Origin: Oribacterium sinus
GTDB lineage: Bacteria; Bacillota; Clostridia; Lachnospirales; Lachnospiraceae
Assembly (NCBI RefSeq): GCF_014202695.1
Contig: NZ_JACHHH010000005.1
Location: 93,790-157,789, forward strand
DNA: 64,000 nucleotides
Direction: 5' to 3'
Shown here: positions 8,640 through 17,325 of the stretch, piece after piece
How positions within the stretch are numbered: position 1 is the stretch's first letter
Layout of the letters: each line of letters begins with the position of its first letter
Translations under genes and position numbers: made by a program
The notes under the pieces: model-generated
Seen by the model: only the letters and a program-made list of their open reading frames with translations
Databases searched by the model: none
What the model was told of the DNA's origin: nothing

Positions 8640-9455
8640 TTATAGCTCTGTCTTTTGGAATAGCCCACAGGCATTTTCCTTATATTCCCGAATCAGAGAA
8701 AGGTTAAACTCCTCTCCCGGAGCAGCTTCTCCCTCTCCTTCGAAAATATTCATCCCCAAAATCCTCTGTCCCGAAGCCAAAACGCAGTCCATGGCGATAC
8801 GGTATTCCTGCTCCGTAAAGCCTTTCCCGAAAATGTCCTTATCCATAGAACAGTATAGAGGCAGCTGCACCAAACGAAGAAGGGAAGGAATGTGGGTCTT
8901 GGCTCTTCCGCTTTGAAAATCCCTATCCGTAAAACAATAAAGACTGGTGTGCATCAAGGGGTCCCGAACCCCGGGATGCTTCGCGGCAAGCTCCCTTCTG
9001 GATTCCAGGCTATCTCCGCCCCCCTGCATAGGAACAAACTCATCCCCTAAGGTCATTAAAGCATCGTTAATGATTCCTTTTTCCTCTTCGGTGGCTCCCA
9101 AAAGCAAAATTCCCCTGCAATGGGGAAGGCGAACCATTACCTGCCGAAGCCAGGAATTGTGACAAAGCGCCCTTGCCTCCCGCCTCTTCAAATCCGCCTG
9201 ATGGTCAAAAAGCAGAAGAATAAAGTCCTCCCGAAGTCTCTCTAAAAAAAACTTGGTCAAAAAGTGCATGGAAGCACAGTCAAAGAAATGCAATCCATAG
9301 GGGGAAATATTCTTTTCTAAGAGGCTTTTCCGAAAGCCCATGCAGCCCTGCTCCAATCTTTCCGGATAATAGCTTCCCTTTTCTCGAAGAGAAGAATACT
9401 CTTCTTTCCCATATCTTCCCTGAAAATCAAAAAAGGAAATCTGCTCTTTTTCCAT
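8640..9455 (-). CDS. Arginase-fold (ureohydrolase family) protein, atypical metal site
   Basis: A 271-residue protein recognised weakly as the clostridial arginase-like family. LHFFDCASMHFLTKFF is followed by LLLFDHQADLK, the position of the DxHxD metal motif, and CSMDKD (D205, D207) matches the SxDxD motif. In the usual FDHHTD version the middle histidine ligates Mn; here residue 86 is Gln while D84 and D88 remain. This could weaken or change metal binding. Arginase-fold enzymes hydrolyse guanidino or related C-N bonds, but the substrate here is unknown. It is flanked by truA and the TPP enzyme on the same strand. Start ATG at 9455 has GGGAG about 6 bases upstream. Confidence 0.55.
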   Translation of the reverse strand: MEKEQISFFDFQGRYGKEEYSSLREKGSYYPERLEQGCMGFRKSLLEKNISPYGLHFFDCASMHFLTKFFLERLREDFILLLFDHQADLKRREARALCHNSWLRQVMVRLPHCRGILLLGATEEEKGIINDALMTLGDEFVPMQGGGDSLESRRELAAKHPGVRDPLMHTSLYCFTDRDFQSGRAKTHIPSLLRLVQLPLYCSMDKDIFGKGFTEQEYRIAMDCVLASGQRILGMNIFEGEGEAAPGEEFNLSLIREYKENACGLFQKTEL

Positions 9456-9625
9456 GCCTTACTCCCTTCTTTCCTCTTCATCCCCTCAAGCCACTCTAAA
9501 GCTCTATTTTATACTTTCTATAAAGACAGTTCCATAGCCTATATAAAAACTGTATCCTAGCTTTATAACAACAATGCACTGTTCTCTAAAAAACAATTCC
9601 ATGGCCTTTCGAAAACTCTTCTATA

Positions 9626-10402
9626 CTATAAAAGAAAAGTCTGAAAATCTCCATAGTCTAAATTCATTAAGCAAAGCCCCTTTGCCGGAGCGGTGGGACC
9701 TGCCAGAGTGCGATCCTTCTTTTCCAAAATCTCTTCTAATTGGGAAAGGCTTATCCTTCCCCTCCCCAGCTCCAAAAGAGTCCCTGCCAGAATCCGAATC
9801 ATGTGGTACAAAAATCCATTTCCCTCTACAGAAAAATGAAGATAATCCCCCTCCTCTTCCATGGAAAAGCGATAAATCTCCCGCACAGAGCTTCCCCCCT
9901 GTAGAAGACTTTGAGCCTTGGGATTGGCAAAGCTTCGAAAATCATGCTCTCCCTTTAAAAGCTCCATTCCCTCGGCAATTTTCCCGCAATCCAGAGGAAA
10001 GGTATAGTGATAGGCTGTCCTTCTGCGAAGGGGATTTTCCACTTTGCTCCGGCAAATGCTGTAACGATAAGCCTTCCTATGAGGGGTAAAGCGGGGATGG
10101 AAATTCTGCTCCACGGAGTAGGCTTCCATCACCCTGATATCCTCCGGCAAATAGCTGTTTAATGCCCGTAAAATCTGTTCTCCGGAAACCTTCCCCTCCG
10201 TATCAAAGGAAAGAAGATTGCAAAGAGCATGCACCCCCTGATCCGTCCGACTAGCTCCGATAAAGTTCTCCATTTTCCATGGAAAAAGATTACGGAGCTG
10301 CTCTTCCACAGTACCTGCAATGGTGGAAAGCCCCTCCTGCTTTTGGAAGCCATGGTAGGACGTACCCTCATAGGCCAGTTTTAATACAATACGCTGTTCC
10401 AT
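9626..10402 (-). CDS. truA: tRNA pseudouridine(38-40) synthase TruA
   Basis: 258 residues, close to the usual length. The catalytic aspartate is D54 in GASRTDQGVHAL, and the C-terminal GNGFLYHMIRILAGTLLELGRG block is the family signature. It isomerises uridines 38-40 in the anticodon arm of many tRNAs. The gene follows ecfT by 63 bp, the standard Firmicute order ecfA1-ecfA2-ecfT-truA. The expected rplM-rpsI do not follow; an arginase-like gene does. Confidence 0.96.
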   Translation of the reverse strand: MEQRIVLKLAYEGTSYHGFQKQEGLSTIAGTVEEQLRNLFPWKMENFIGASRTDQGVHALCNLLSFDTEGKVSGEQILRALNSYLPEDIRVMEAYSVEQNFHPRFTPHRKAYRYSICRSKVENPLRRRTAYHYTFPLDCGKIAEGMELLKGEHDFRSFANPKAQSLLQGGSSVREIYRFSMEEEGDYLHFSVEGNGFLYHMIRILAGTLLELGRGRISLSQLEEILEKKDRTLAGPTAPAKGLCLMNLDYGDFQTFLL

Positions 10403-10465
10403 CTCTTCCTTTCTGTTGTTTACCCTTAGCCATTCTGTCCGCTTTATCTCTGCATAGTTCTGATT

Positions 10466-11272
10466 TTATGGTAGAGAGACAAATCTGCTTCCAATGGAAA
10501 GCGCCAACACTATAAGCAGGAAGAGATAGGAAAGATAGTCTCTTCTTTCATAGTGGAGAGGCTTCATTTTCGTTCTACCCTCTCCCCCCTGATAACAACG
10601 GGATTCCATGGCCAAAGCCAGATCATAGGCTCTTCGGAAGGCGGAAACAAAGAGGGGCACCAAAATCGGCACCATAGCCTTTGCCTTGTGAACGATTCCT
10701 CCGCTTTCAAAATCCGCTCCCCTGGCCATCTGGGCCTTCATAATCTTGTCCGTTTCCTCCACCAAAATCGGAATAAAACGTAGCGCAATGGACATCATCA
10801 TGGCAATCTCGTGGATGGGTAAATGCAGCTTTTTTAAGATGGAAAGACCCTTCTCCATACCGTCTGTCAGCTCATTGGGGGTGGTGCAAAGGGTCATTAA
10901 GGAGCTGCTTAATACCAAAAGAATCAGTCGCACCGCCATCATAGACGCAATGTGCAATCCCTCTTGGCTGATTTTAAAGATATAAAAGCGAAAAATCTCT
11001 TTTCCCGGTGTTAAAAACAGGTTAAAGCTCACCGACAGTAAGAGGAGGAACAAAACACTTTTCAATCCCCGAACCATAAAGGAGAAGGGAACATTGGAAA
11101 GCTTAATCAATAAAAGCAAAACCAGAGCCAGAAAAATATAGGCAGTCCAGCTGTTTACAATAAACAAGGCAATCAGAAACAAAAAGGTTCCTGCCAGCTT
11201 CACTCTGGGATCCAGTCTATGAAGAAGGGAGTCTACCGGGTAGTACTGCCCTAAAGTAATTTCTCTAAGCAT
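10466..11272 (-). CDS. ecfT: Energy-coupling factor transporter transmembrane protein EcfT
   Basis: 268-residue membrane protein with about five to six hydrophobic segments. The coupling region includes ALRFIPILVEET followed by QMARGADFE, whose Ala-Arg-Gly motif docks on the ATPases. A second motif appears as ESRCYQGGEGRT, with Cys in place of the usual Gly after Arg. EcfT links the two EcfA ATPases to interchangeable vitamin-binding S components in the membrane. Its start overlaps the end of the fused EcfA gene by 8 bp, which implies translational coupling. Confidence 0.95.
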   Translation of the reverse strand: MLREITLGQYYPVDSLLHRLDPRVKLAGTFLFLIALFIVNSWTAYIFLALVLLLLIKLSNVPFSFMVRGLKSVLFLLLLSVSFNLFLTPGKEIFRFYIFKISQEGLHIASMMAVRLILLVLSSSLMTLCTTPNELTDGMEKGLSILKKLHLPIHEIAMMMSIALRFIPILVEETDKIMKAQMARGADFESGGIVHKAKAMVPILVPLFVSAFRRAYDLALAMESRCYQGGEGRTKMKPLHYERRDYLSYLFLLIVLALSIGSRFVSLP

Positions 11273-13187
11273 TTTCCCCTCCCCTTCTCTTCTTATAGGC
11301 TGAAAGAATCATTGCCTTCGCTTCCTCTACCGTATTCTTCTTAGGGAAGGACAAGCCCTTTTCCTCCAAGCTATACAAAAAGGCACGAATCTGGGGCAGT
11401 CCTAAGCCCAGTTCCTCCATTTCCTTTTTATGGGAAAATACCTCCTCCGGGCTACCCTGCCGGATACATTCTCCTTGATTTAGGACAAAAACCTCCTCTG
11501 CATAGCGAGCCACATCATCCATGGAGTGAGAAACCAAGAGGATGGTCATGGCATAGCGCTCCTGCAAATGGGCAATCACTTGAAACAGCTCTTCCCTTCC
11601 TGCCGGATCTAAGCCTGCGGTGGGCTCATCCAAAATCAAAAGCTCCGGGTCCATAGCCAGCACCCCCGCAATAGCTACCCTTCGCTTCTGTCCGCCGGAA
11701 AGTTCAAAAGGAGACTTCTGCCATAGAGCTTCTTCCACTCCCATACTTCTTAAAGCCTCTTCCGCCTCTTTCCTGGCTTCCTCCAAAGATAGGCCCTGAT
11801 TCTTCGGCCCGAAAAGCACATCCTCGAAAACCGTTTCCTCAAAAAGCTGATACTCGGGATACTGGAAGACCAAGCCTACCTTGAAGCGAAGTCCTTGAAA
11901 ATCAAAGCCCTCTTCCCGGAAAGAAAGCACCCCTTCCTTTTCCACTTTTCTTTTCTTACCCTTCCAGAACAAAAAGCCCTTATCCTGTAGAATCAGGGCA
12001 GGATTCTTCCGAAAATGTACGGAAATCTCTCCTTCTTCCGGCTTAATCAGACCGTTAAAATGCTGTAAAAGGGTGGATTTTCCCGAACCGGTGTGACCAA
12101 TCAGGGCGGAAAAGCTTCCCCTCTTAATGGAAAGATGAATGTCTTTTAAGGCATAGCTTTCCATGGCAGTGCCCTTCTGATAAATGCAGGAAAGATTCTC
12201 CACTTTCAGGATAAAGTCCTTTTCTTTTTCCTTGTCCTTTTCATTTTCCGTTTCTTCTAAAGAGAGGGTAGGTGCTTGGGAAGCTGCTTCCTCTTCCCCG
12301 AAGGAATCCTTCCCGAAGATAGCAAGCAATTCCTCCACCAGCTCCTCTTCCTTTAAAATGCCCTCCGAAATCGGCATTCCTGAAAGGCAAAGCTCATGGG
12401 CCAGATCCGTAATCAAAGGCACATCCATCCGTAAAGACTTCAGCTCCTCCACCTTGGAAAAGATTTCCTTCGGCGTGCCGTCCAATACCAGCTTCCCTTG
12501 ATCCATAAGAATAATTCGATCCGCATCTACCGTCTCTTCCATATAATGGGTAATCAAGATGATGGTGATGCCCTTCTTTTGGTTCAGCTCCCGAATGGAA
12601 CGAATCACCTCCGCTCTACCGCTGGGATCCAGCATGGCGGTGGGCTCATCCAGTACAATGGTTTTCGGCTCCATAGCCAGAGTTCCTGCAATAGCTACCC
12701 TTTGCTTCTGTCCGCCGGATAAGTGATTAGGAGACTTCAGGCGGTAGGCTTCCATATTGACTGCGTCCAGAGCATCTGCCACTCTCTTCCAGATTTCCTC
12801 TGTAGGAATACCGATATTTTCCGGACCAAAGCCCACATCCTCCTCCACCACGGAGGCAATAATTTGGTTGTCGGGATTTTGAAAAACCATGCCCACCTTT
12901 TCCCGGATAGGGAAAACATTGGCCTCCTCCCGACTGTCCATACCGGAAATAATCACGCATCCCTCCGTAGGAATCTGTAAAGCATTAAAAAGCTTTGCCA
13001 GTGTGGATTTTCCGGAACCGTTGTGGCCCAGCACACAGACAAAGCTTCCCTCTTCGATTGTGAAATTCAAATGAGAAATAGCGGAAAGTTTCTCCACTAC
13101 CTCATCATTTTCATCCCTTCGTACGTATTCGTAAGTACAATCTTTTACTTCTATATTATTCAAAAATTTTCTCCTAAAGAAATACAC
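11265..13187 (-). CDS. ecfA1A2: Fused EcfA1-EcfA2 energy-coupling ABC ATPase
   Basis: A 640-residue protein with two complete ABC ATPase units. The first has Walker A GHNGSGKST (residues 54-62), signature LSGGQKQR and Walker B IVLDEPTAMLD. The second has Walker A GHTGSGKST near 363-372, signature LSGGQKRR and LLILDEPTAGLD. A charged linker at about 295-335 joins them. In most Firmicutes these are two separate genes of about 280 codons, so this is an in-frame fusion with no sign of frameshift. It powers group II ECF transporters with EcfT and S proteins such as BioY. A roughly 25-residue insertion rich in Lys/Gly/Glu follows the Walker A of the second unit. Confidence 0.93.
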   Translation of the reverse strand: MYFFRRKFLNNIEVKDCTYEYVRRDENDEVVEKLSAISHLNFTIEEGSFVCVLGHNGSGKSTLAKLFNALQIPTEGCVIISGMDSREEANVFPIREKVGMVFQNPDNQIIASVVEEDVGFGPENIGIPTEEIWKRVADALDAVNMEAYRLKSPNHLSGGQKQRVAIAGTLAMEPKTIVLDEPTAMLDPSGRAEVIRSIRELNQKKGITIILITHYMEETVDADRIILMDQGKLVLDGTPKEIFSKVEELKSLRMDVPLITDLAHELCLSGMPISEGILKEEELVEELLAIFGKDSFGEEEAASQAPTLSLEETENEKDKEKEKDFILKVENLSCIYQKGTAMESYALKDIHLSIKRGSFSALIGHTGSGKSTLLQHFNGLIKPEEGEISVHFRKNPALILQDKGFLFWKGKKRKVEKEGVLSFREEGFDFQGLRFKVGLVFQYPEYQLFEETVFEDVLFGPKNQGLSLEEARKEAEEALRSMGVEEALWQKSPFELSGGQKRRVAIAGVLAMDPELLILDEPTAGLDPAGREELFQVIAHLQERYAMTILLVSHSMDDVARYAEEVFVLNQGECIRQGSPEEVFSHKKEMEELGLGLPQIRAFLYSLEEKGLSFPKKNTVEEAKAMILSAYKKRRGGENA

Positions 13188-13272
13188 AATAAATCCTAGT
13201 CAGTATATCCCTTAGCATGTGAAAAGGCAATGAAATGCGGTTCTAATCGTCAGCTCATGCTTCATCATAGTC

Positions 13273-13980
13273 TTAATATGTCCATTTAAATTGTTTACTC
13301 CTTTGAAAAACAAAGCTAAAAATACCTTTTCCTGCAAAGAAATATGCTACACATAGCATCAGTAGAATAAAAAAGTCCTTAACCCCTGCTGTTTGATAAA
13401 TCAATAGAGCGTAAAAATGGGAACCTGCCGATAGCGGATTGGTATACTGCAAATATTCCGGCAAAGAAAGGATACTGCCGGAAAGAAATAAAAACAGATA
13501 ACCCACAATGCTGACAAAGGAGGCCATTTTCGTAAAAATGAGGGTTAAGGCAGACAGTACATAGGATATTCCCATACAGCCAAAACACACCAAGATAACA
13601 ATATAAAAATGTTCAAATCGAAAGCTCAGTTTTATAAACAAAGAAGCTATCCCTATGCAAACCAAGGCTTTTACACTGTTAATCATAAACCAGATTAAGG
13701 TTTTCACGCTAATGATTTGCATAATGGAATAGGGTTTAATCATCAGGTTTTGCAAAGTTCCCAGTTGCTTTTCTGTAGATATACATAAAGACGCTTCCGA
13801 TAAAACGCCATTTACCAAAACCCATAGAAGATAAGCAAAGAGTTTTTCCTCTTGTTCTCCCTCCGTATTCATGACTATCACGAGCAACAAAATGTCGGTG
13901 AATAGGCCCACAATATAATCCGGATAATAGCTGGCCGCCTCTATCAGACTTTTTTTAAATTCAGCCTTCATCAGTTTCAT
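13273..13980 (-). CDS. ABC-2 type transporter permease
   Basis: 235-residue protein with about six membrane-spanning segments and the general appearance of ABC-2 permeases (drug, lipid or bacteriocin export). It overlaps the partner ATPase gene by 20 bp, so the pair forms one exporter. Codon use and base composition look more A/T-rich than the opp or ribosomal neighbours, suggesting separate acquisition. A degraded copy of its 3' end lies upstream at 14938-15009. Confidence 0.85.
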   Translation of the reverse strand: MKLMKAEFKKSLIEAASYYPDYIVGLFTDILLLVIVMNTEGEQEEKLFAYLLWVLVNGVLSEASLCISTEKQLGTLQNLMIKPYSIMQIISVKTLIWFMINSVKALVCIGIASLFIKLSFRFEHFYIVILVCFGCMGISYVLSALTLIFTKMASFVSIVGYLFLFLSGSILSLPEYLQYTNPLSAGSHFYALLIYQTAGVKDFFILLMLCVAYFFAGKGIFSFVFQRSKQFKWTY

Positions 13981-14806
13981 GGAAAACCTCCAGCAATATT
14001 TCTTCCAAGTCTCTTTCCTTTTTTCTTATTTCCATAATTTCATATTTTCCATAATAACTTTGATAAATATCCTGAAAACTTCCCCGAATCGTGTCACTTT
14101 CCATTACGCTATCTTTTATATAAGAGACCGTATATAAATCTTTGTCTTCGTAATCTGCTTTATCGAAAGCATGGACGACTCCATCCTTTAAAATCAGTAT
14201 TCTACTTTGAAGCTTTTGTACTACATCCATTTGATGAGAGGTGAGTAATACTGCAATTTTCTCTGTTTTTATAATGGTATTCAATATCTGAATAACGGAT
14301 AACTTACTCTGAATATCCAGCCCCAAAGTAGGCTCATCCAAGAGCAAGAGCTTCGGAGAAGACATTAGGGCAATCAATAAGGCCAACTTTTGGCGCATTC
14401 CTCGAGAATAAGTTCCTACAGCTTCGTGGATTGCTTCTTCCAACTCAAACAAAGAAATATAAGTTTTTATTTTCTCGTTCCCGGAATCGAGTTTCAGTAG
14501 TCCGGAAAAGTACTCAATATTTTGCCATCCGGTAAGATAATCATAGACATTCACACTGGATTCCAGCAAAGCATTTACCTTGGAAAAATACTCCTCATTT
14601 TTATACGTAGAAATGTCTCGTCCCTCCAAGAAGATAGAGCCCGCATCTGCCTGTAGCATGCGAAGAATACAGTTAATTAAGGTAGTCTTTCCGGCCCCAT
14701 TATTCCCTAGCAAACAGACAATTTCTCCTTCATTGATGGAAAGATTCAGATTCTTCAAAACTTCTTTTGCCTTAAATCTTTTCTTCAAACCCTTGATTTC
14801 CAGCAT
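13961..14806 (-). CDS. ABC transporter ATP-binding protein (exporter type)
   Basis: 281 residues. Walker A GNNGAGKTT near residue 34, signature YSRGMRQKL near 136 and Walker B LLLLDEPTLGLD near 155 are intact. The SRGM signature is typical of ABC-2 export ATPases of the CcmA/BcrA type. The C-terminal 80 residues form an accessory region. A strong GGAGG precedes the ATG. With the overlapping permease it should export an unidentified substrate (lantibiotic immunity, drug or lipid are options). Two palindromes upstream may be operators. Confidence 0.9.
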   Translation of the reverse strand: MLEIKGLKKRFKAKEVLKNLNLSINEGEIVCLLGNNGAGKTTLINCILRMLQADAGSIFLEGRDISTYKNEEYFSKVNALLESSVNVYDYLTGWQNIEYFSGLLKLDSGNEKIKTYISLFELEEAIHEAVGTYSRGMRQKLALLIALMSSPKLLLLDEPTLGLDIQSKLSVIQILNTIIKTEKIAVLLTSHQMDVVQKLQSRILILKDGVVHAFDKADYEDKDLYTVSYIKDSVMESDTIRGSFQDIYQSYYGKYEIMEIRKKERDLEEILLEVFHETDEG

Positions 14807-14840
14807 TTACTACCTCCTTTCCTATCTGGTAGTTGCAACT

Positions 14841-14854
14841 GATATCGCGATACC
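14841..14854. promoter_or_regulatory. Palindrome GATATCGCGATACC, possible operator
   Basis: Near-perfect 14-bp palindrome (one mismatch) about 35 bp upstream of the exporter ATPase start. Its position suits a repressor site. No regulator gene is adjacent, so the binding factor is unknown. Confidence 0.4.
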
Positions 14855-14908
14855 ATCATTGGATTTACATCCTGACATAATCAGTAGATGATTCGCCCAA
14901 CTCAATTA

Positions 14909-14925
14909 TGTCACCAATGGTGACA
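14909..14925. promoter_or_regulatory. Perfect 7-3-7 inverted repeat, possible operator
   Basis: TGTCACC-AAT-GGTGACA is a perfect inverted repeat with a 3-base centre, about 100 bp upstream of the exporter operon. The geometry is typical of dimeric GntR- or TetR-type binding sites. It is too short and lacks a T-run, so it is not a terminator. Confidence 0.5.
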
Positions 14926-14937
14926 CATTTTCATTTC

Positions 14938-15045
14938 CTACACATAGCGTCATTAGAATAAAAAATTCTTAACGCTTGCTGTTTGATGAATCATTCGGGC
15001 ATATAAATGTCTCCTCCCGCCAAGAGTATAGCTCCCGCATCTGCC
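14938..15045 (-). pseudogene. Remnant of a second ABC exporter copy
   Basis: 14938-15009 aligns with 13347-13419, the 3' part of the permease gene: most of about 70 bases match, including runs such as CTACACATAGC, AGAATAAAAAA and TGCTGTTTGAT. Directly after it, about 15019-15045 resembles 14627-14653 in the ATPase gene, sharing CCCGCATCTGCCT. The two fragments adjoin, unlike in the intact genes, which implies a duplicated exporter that suffered large internal deletions. No reading frame remains. Confidence 0.75.
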
Positions 15046-15051
15046 TTTATC

Positions 15052-15622
15052 CTATTCGTCTAACATAATCTTTCCTTTTTTTGCTTTGACCTTAAGCATT
15101 TCCATTTGTTCTTTCTCAATCTGCTGAATACTTTTCTCCGGCTTTGGTAAATCCTCCGGCATCGTTCGCCGCTTCCGCTAAAAGTTGCTTCCACTGTTTA
15201 ATATCTCCCCTGACAACCAGCCTTCTCCTGTCCTCATCAAGCTTGTTAAAGTGGTCTGCTACCTCTTGCCTGTATGTCTGTATAGCGAAATAGGTCTGAC
15301 CAAGTGCAACCACTTCCTTCCTAGGGTCACTATTCTGAACAATAAGGTAACAGGCGTATCGAGATAATTCATAATCTTTCTTGGGGTTTGAAGTTGCCCC
15401 TGCCTCCACGATTTTCCTGACCTCAGGAAAATCGCCAACAACCCTATGCCCACTGTTTTCACAAGCAATCATTGCCCTCCCAATTACCTTTGAAAAATTC
15501 TCCCATTTTGTGTAATCTAGTGCAATCGCCAACTCCCGAGCACTCCAGTATTCAGATCCGTCACCTCGAATATGCTTTATTTCCTCAAATTGTTTATACT
15601 CCTTGGCTTTTAAGTCACTCAT
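15052..15622 (-). pseudogene. dinD: dinD, internally deleted and frameshifted
   Basis: The N-terminal 145 or so residues match DNA-damage-inducible protein D: FEEIKHI, EYWSARELA, ACENSGH, LSRYACYLIVQN and GQTYFAIQTYRQE. Full-length DinD has about 275 residues; this frame stops after about 168 with an unrelated end. In another frame the family C-terminus MPEDLPKPEKSIQQIEKEQ resumes exactly where the first frame loses similarity and continues to a TAG at 15052. So roughly 90-100 middle codons are deleted and the join is out of frame. Start ATG at 15622 has GGAG 6 bases upstream. No SOS box was recognised. Confidence 0.85.
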
Positions 15623-15719
15623 GTCCATCTCCAATCATATACTATGACTATACGCTCACTATTGCTTCCCTATTTTTTAGCTTCATCCCCCCAAAAAAGG
15701 CAATACTTTTCTATAAAAT

Positions 15720-15757
15720 ATTTAGACCTTCCAAGATATCTCTATCCCGGAAGGCCC
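15720..15757 (-). terminator. Possible terminator of the choline-binding protein gene
   Basis: On the minus strand GGCCTTCC pairs with GGAAGGTC across a roughly 16-base loop and is followed by TAAATATTTT. The stem is moderate and the T-run is interrupted. Confidence 0.4.
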
Positions 15758-15815
15758 AAACAAATATGCTAAAGAAAATCCCTTTTCGCATACGATACTG
15801 TATTTCTTTTTTGCA

Positions 15816-17126
15816 TTACTTTACCCACTGGCCTCTTTCATTTAAACGGAAGCCGGAAATAGTAGTGTTCTTCGCCATTGCCCCGTCCTCTCTGAAATAG
15901 TAGTAAACCGTGTTTCCGTTTTCCTGTAAGGAAATCCAGCCCGTTCTCATGGCACCGGAATTGTCAAAGTAATACTGCTCCTTGCCAATCTGCATGATAC
16001 CGTTGGAAAGCATAGCTCCACAGCGGTCATCCTTTTCCGGACGAAGATAATACCACTTCTGGTTAATGAATCTCCAGCCGGTCTTCATATCGCCGTTTAC
16101 AGGATCCAAATAGTACCAGTCTCCGTAGCTGTTCTTAAACCATCCGGTTTCCATCTCCGCCTGTCCGTTGAAATGATACCAATGTCCATTCCACTCTACC
16201 CAGGTATTGATGGCAGGCTGGCTGTTGGGAAAACGGAAATACCACTTTCCGTTGCTTTGGCTAAAGCCGATGGTACCGGGAATATTGGCAGTGCCGGAAT
16301 TGTTCTGTCCGTTCTGGCCATGTACCTGATTCTCACTGTATTTTCCTTCTCCATTGGAGCGGGTGCTCTGCTGGATGTCCAGAACTTCGGACTCCGCTTC
16401 TTCGGAGGACTTTCCCGCCTTCTTCTGCTCCTCGGTATAAGGAATGGTCTTTACGGAAAATGTATAGCTTCCCTCCTCTGTCATCCACGGATAAAAATTC
16501 AGACTTAACGCATCTGTGGTAATCTTTGCCAGTCTTCTGCCTTCCTTGAAAAGACTGACCTCATAGACGCCGGAACCGTTTTCCGGAGCAGTCCAACGAG
16601 CTCTTCCCAAGGAATTATTGTCCCACTGCAAATTATCCGCCATGGAATACTGCCCCTGCACCGCTCTTAACTGAATCAGAAGCTCCAGCTCCGTAGAGCT
16701 GATTCTCTTGGCACTAATCAGAGTTCCGTTGGTCACACGAACATTGTTGCTATTATAGGCACCGAAGAACTGGTAATAAAGGGTGTCTCCATTACTCTTA
16801 TCCCGGCTGTCCGCCACAAGATAAAGCTGCACCTTCGGGGTACTTCCCACGGTAACGTCTCCTGCATTTCCGCTGTCTACCCATTGAACCGCGTCCACAT
16901 GATATTTGTCACTGTCCCCTGTGGAAAAATCACCTTCGCTGATATTGCCAAGACTGTCTCCCGGATCCAGATTCCGAAGTCTTTCCTCCACCTTAATCCG
17001 AATCATATTGATATTGCTGATGCTATCCCTCGCAAAAGCAGGCATGCTCAAAGAAAAAAGCATTGTGGCCATAAAGGCTAAAGACAGCCCCAGGCGCTTT
17101 CCTGTATTTTGAAAAAATCTAATCAT
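15816..17126 (-). CDS. Secreted choline-binding / cell-wall-binding repeat protein
   Basis: 436 residues from ATG at 17126, chosen because AGGAGG lies 6 bases upstream; an upstream in-frame GTG sits inside that site. A signal peptide covers about residues 1-32 (cleavage after AFA). The middle 240 residues form a beta-rich region of unknown function. The C-terminal 150 residues contain about six aromatic/glycine repeats (WYFRF, WYHFNGQ, ETGWF, WYYLDPVNGDMKTGW, YYFDNSGAMRTGW) of the choline-binding or glucan-binding type, which anchor proteins to wall choline or glycans. Probably a surface adhesin or wall-associated protein. It is a single-gene unit with its own promoter. Confidence 0.88.
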   Translation of the reverse strand: MIRFFQNTGKRLGLSLAFMATMLFSLSMPAFARDSISNINMIRIKVEERLRNLDPGDSLGNISEGDFSTGDSDKYHVDAVQWVDSGNAGDVTVGSTPKVQLYLVADSRDKSNGDTLYYQFFGAYNSNNVRVTNGTLISAKRISSTELELLIQLRAVQGQYSMADNLQWDNNSLGRARWTAPENGSGVYEVSLFKEGRRLAKITTDALSLNFYPWMTEEGSYTFSVKTIPYTEEQKKAGKSSEEAESEVLDIQQSTRSNGEGKYSENQVHGQNGQNNSGTANIPGTIGFSQSNGKWYFRFPNSQPAINTWVEWNGHWYHFNGQAEMETGWFKNSYGDWYYLDPVNGDMKTGWRFINQKWYYLRPEKDDRCGAMLSNGIMQIGKEQYYFDNSGAMRTGWISLQENGNTVYYYFREDGAMAKNTTISGFRLNERGQWVK

Positions 17127-17154
17127 ACAAAACCTCCTGTTCACATTTCCTCCT

Positions 17155-17184
17155 AGTATAAGGCTGGGGCATAAGGGAAAACAA
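17155..17184 (-). promoter_or_regulatory. Sigma-A-like promoter of the choline-binding protein
   Basis: TTGTTT (17179-17184) and TATACT (17155-17160) are separated by 18 bp on the minus strand. Transcription would begin about 20 bases before the ATG at 17126, leaving just the ribosome site. Confidence 0.6.
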
Positions 17185-17325
17185 GTGCTTTTCTCTTACG
17201 ATTCCGGAACAGCTGACTTGCCGCAGACATTAAGGTATCAAGCTTCCTTATAGGCTAAAGATGATTCGAAAACATTCTGCAATCCCGTGACTCAATTATA
17301 TGGTATATTACAACGATTTGATTTC

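Noticed and set aside
9574-10089. 171-codon plus-strand frame opposite truA
   Set aside because: The minus frame is a clear TruA with conserved active site; the opposite frame has no recognisable features.
11265-13187. Artificial join of ecfA1 and ecfA2 by a sequencing error
   Set aside because: Both units share one frame over a plausible charged linker, and no stop or ribosome site is evident between them.
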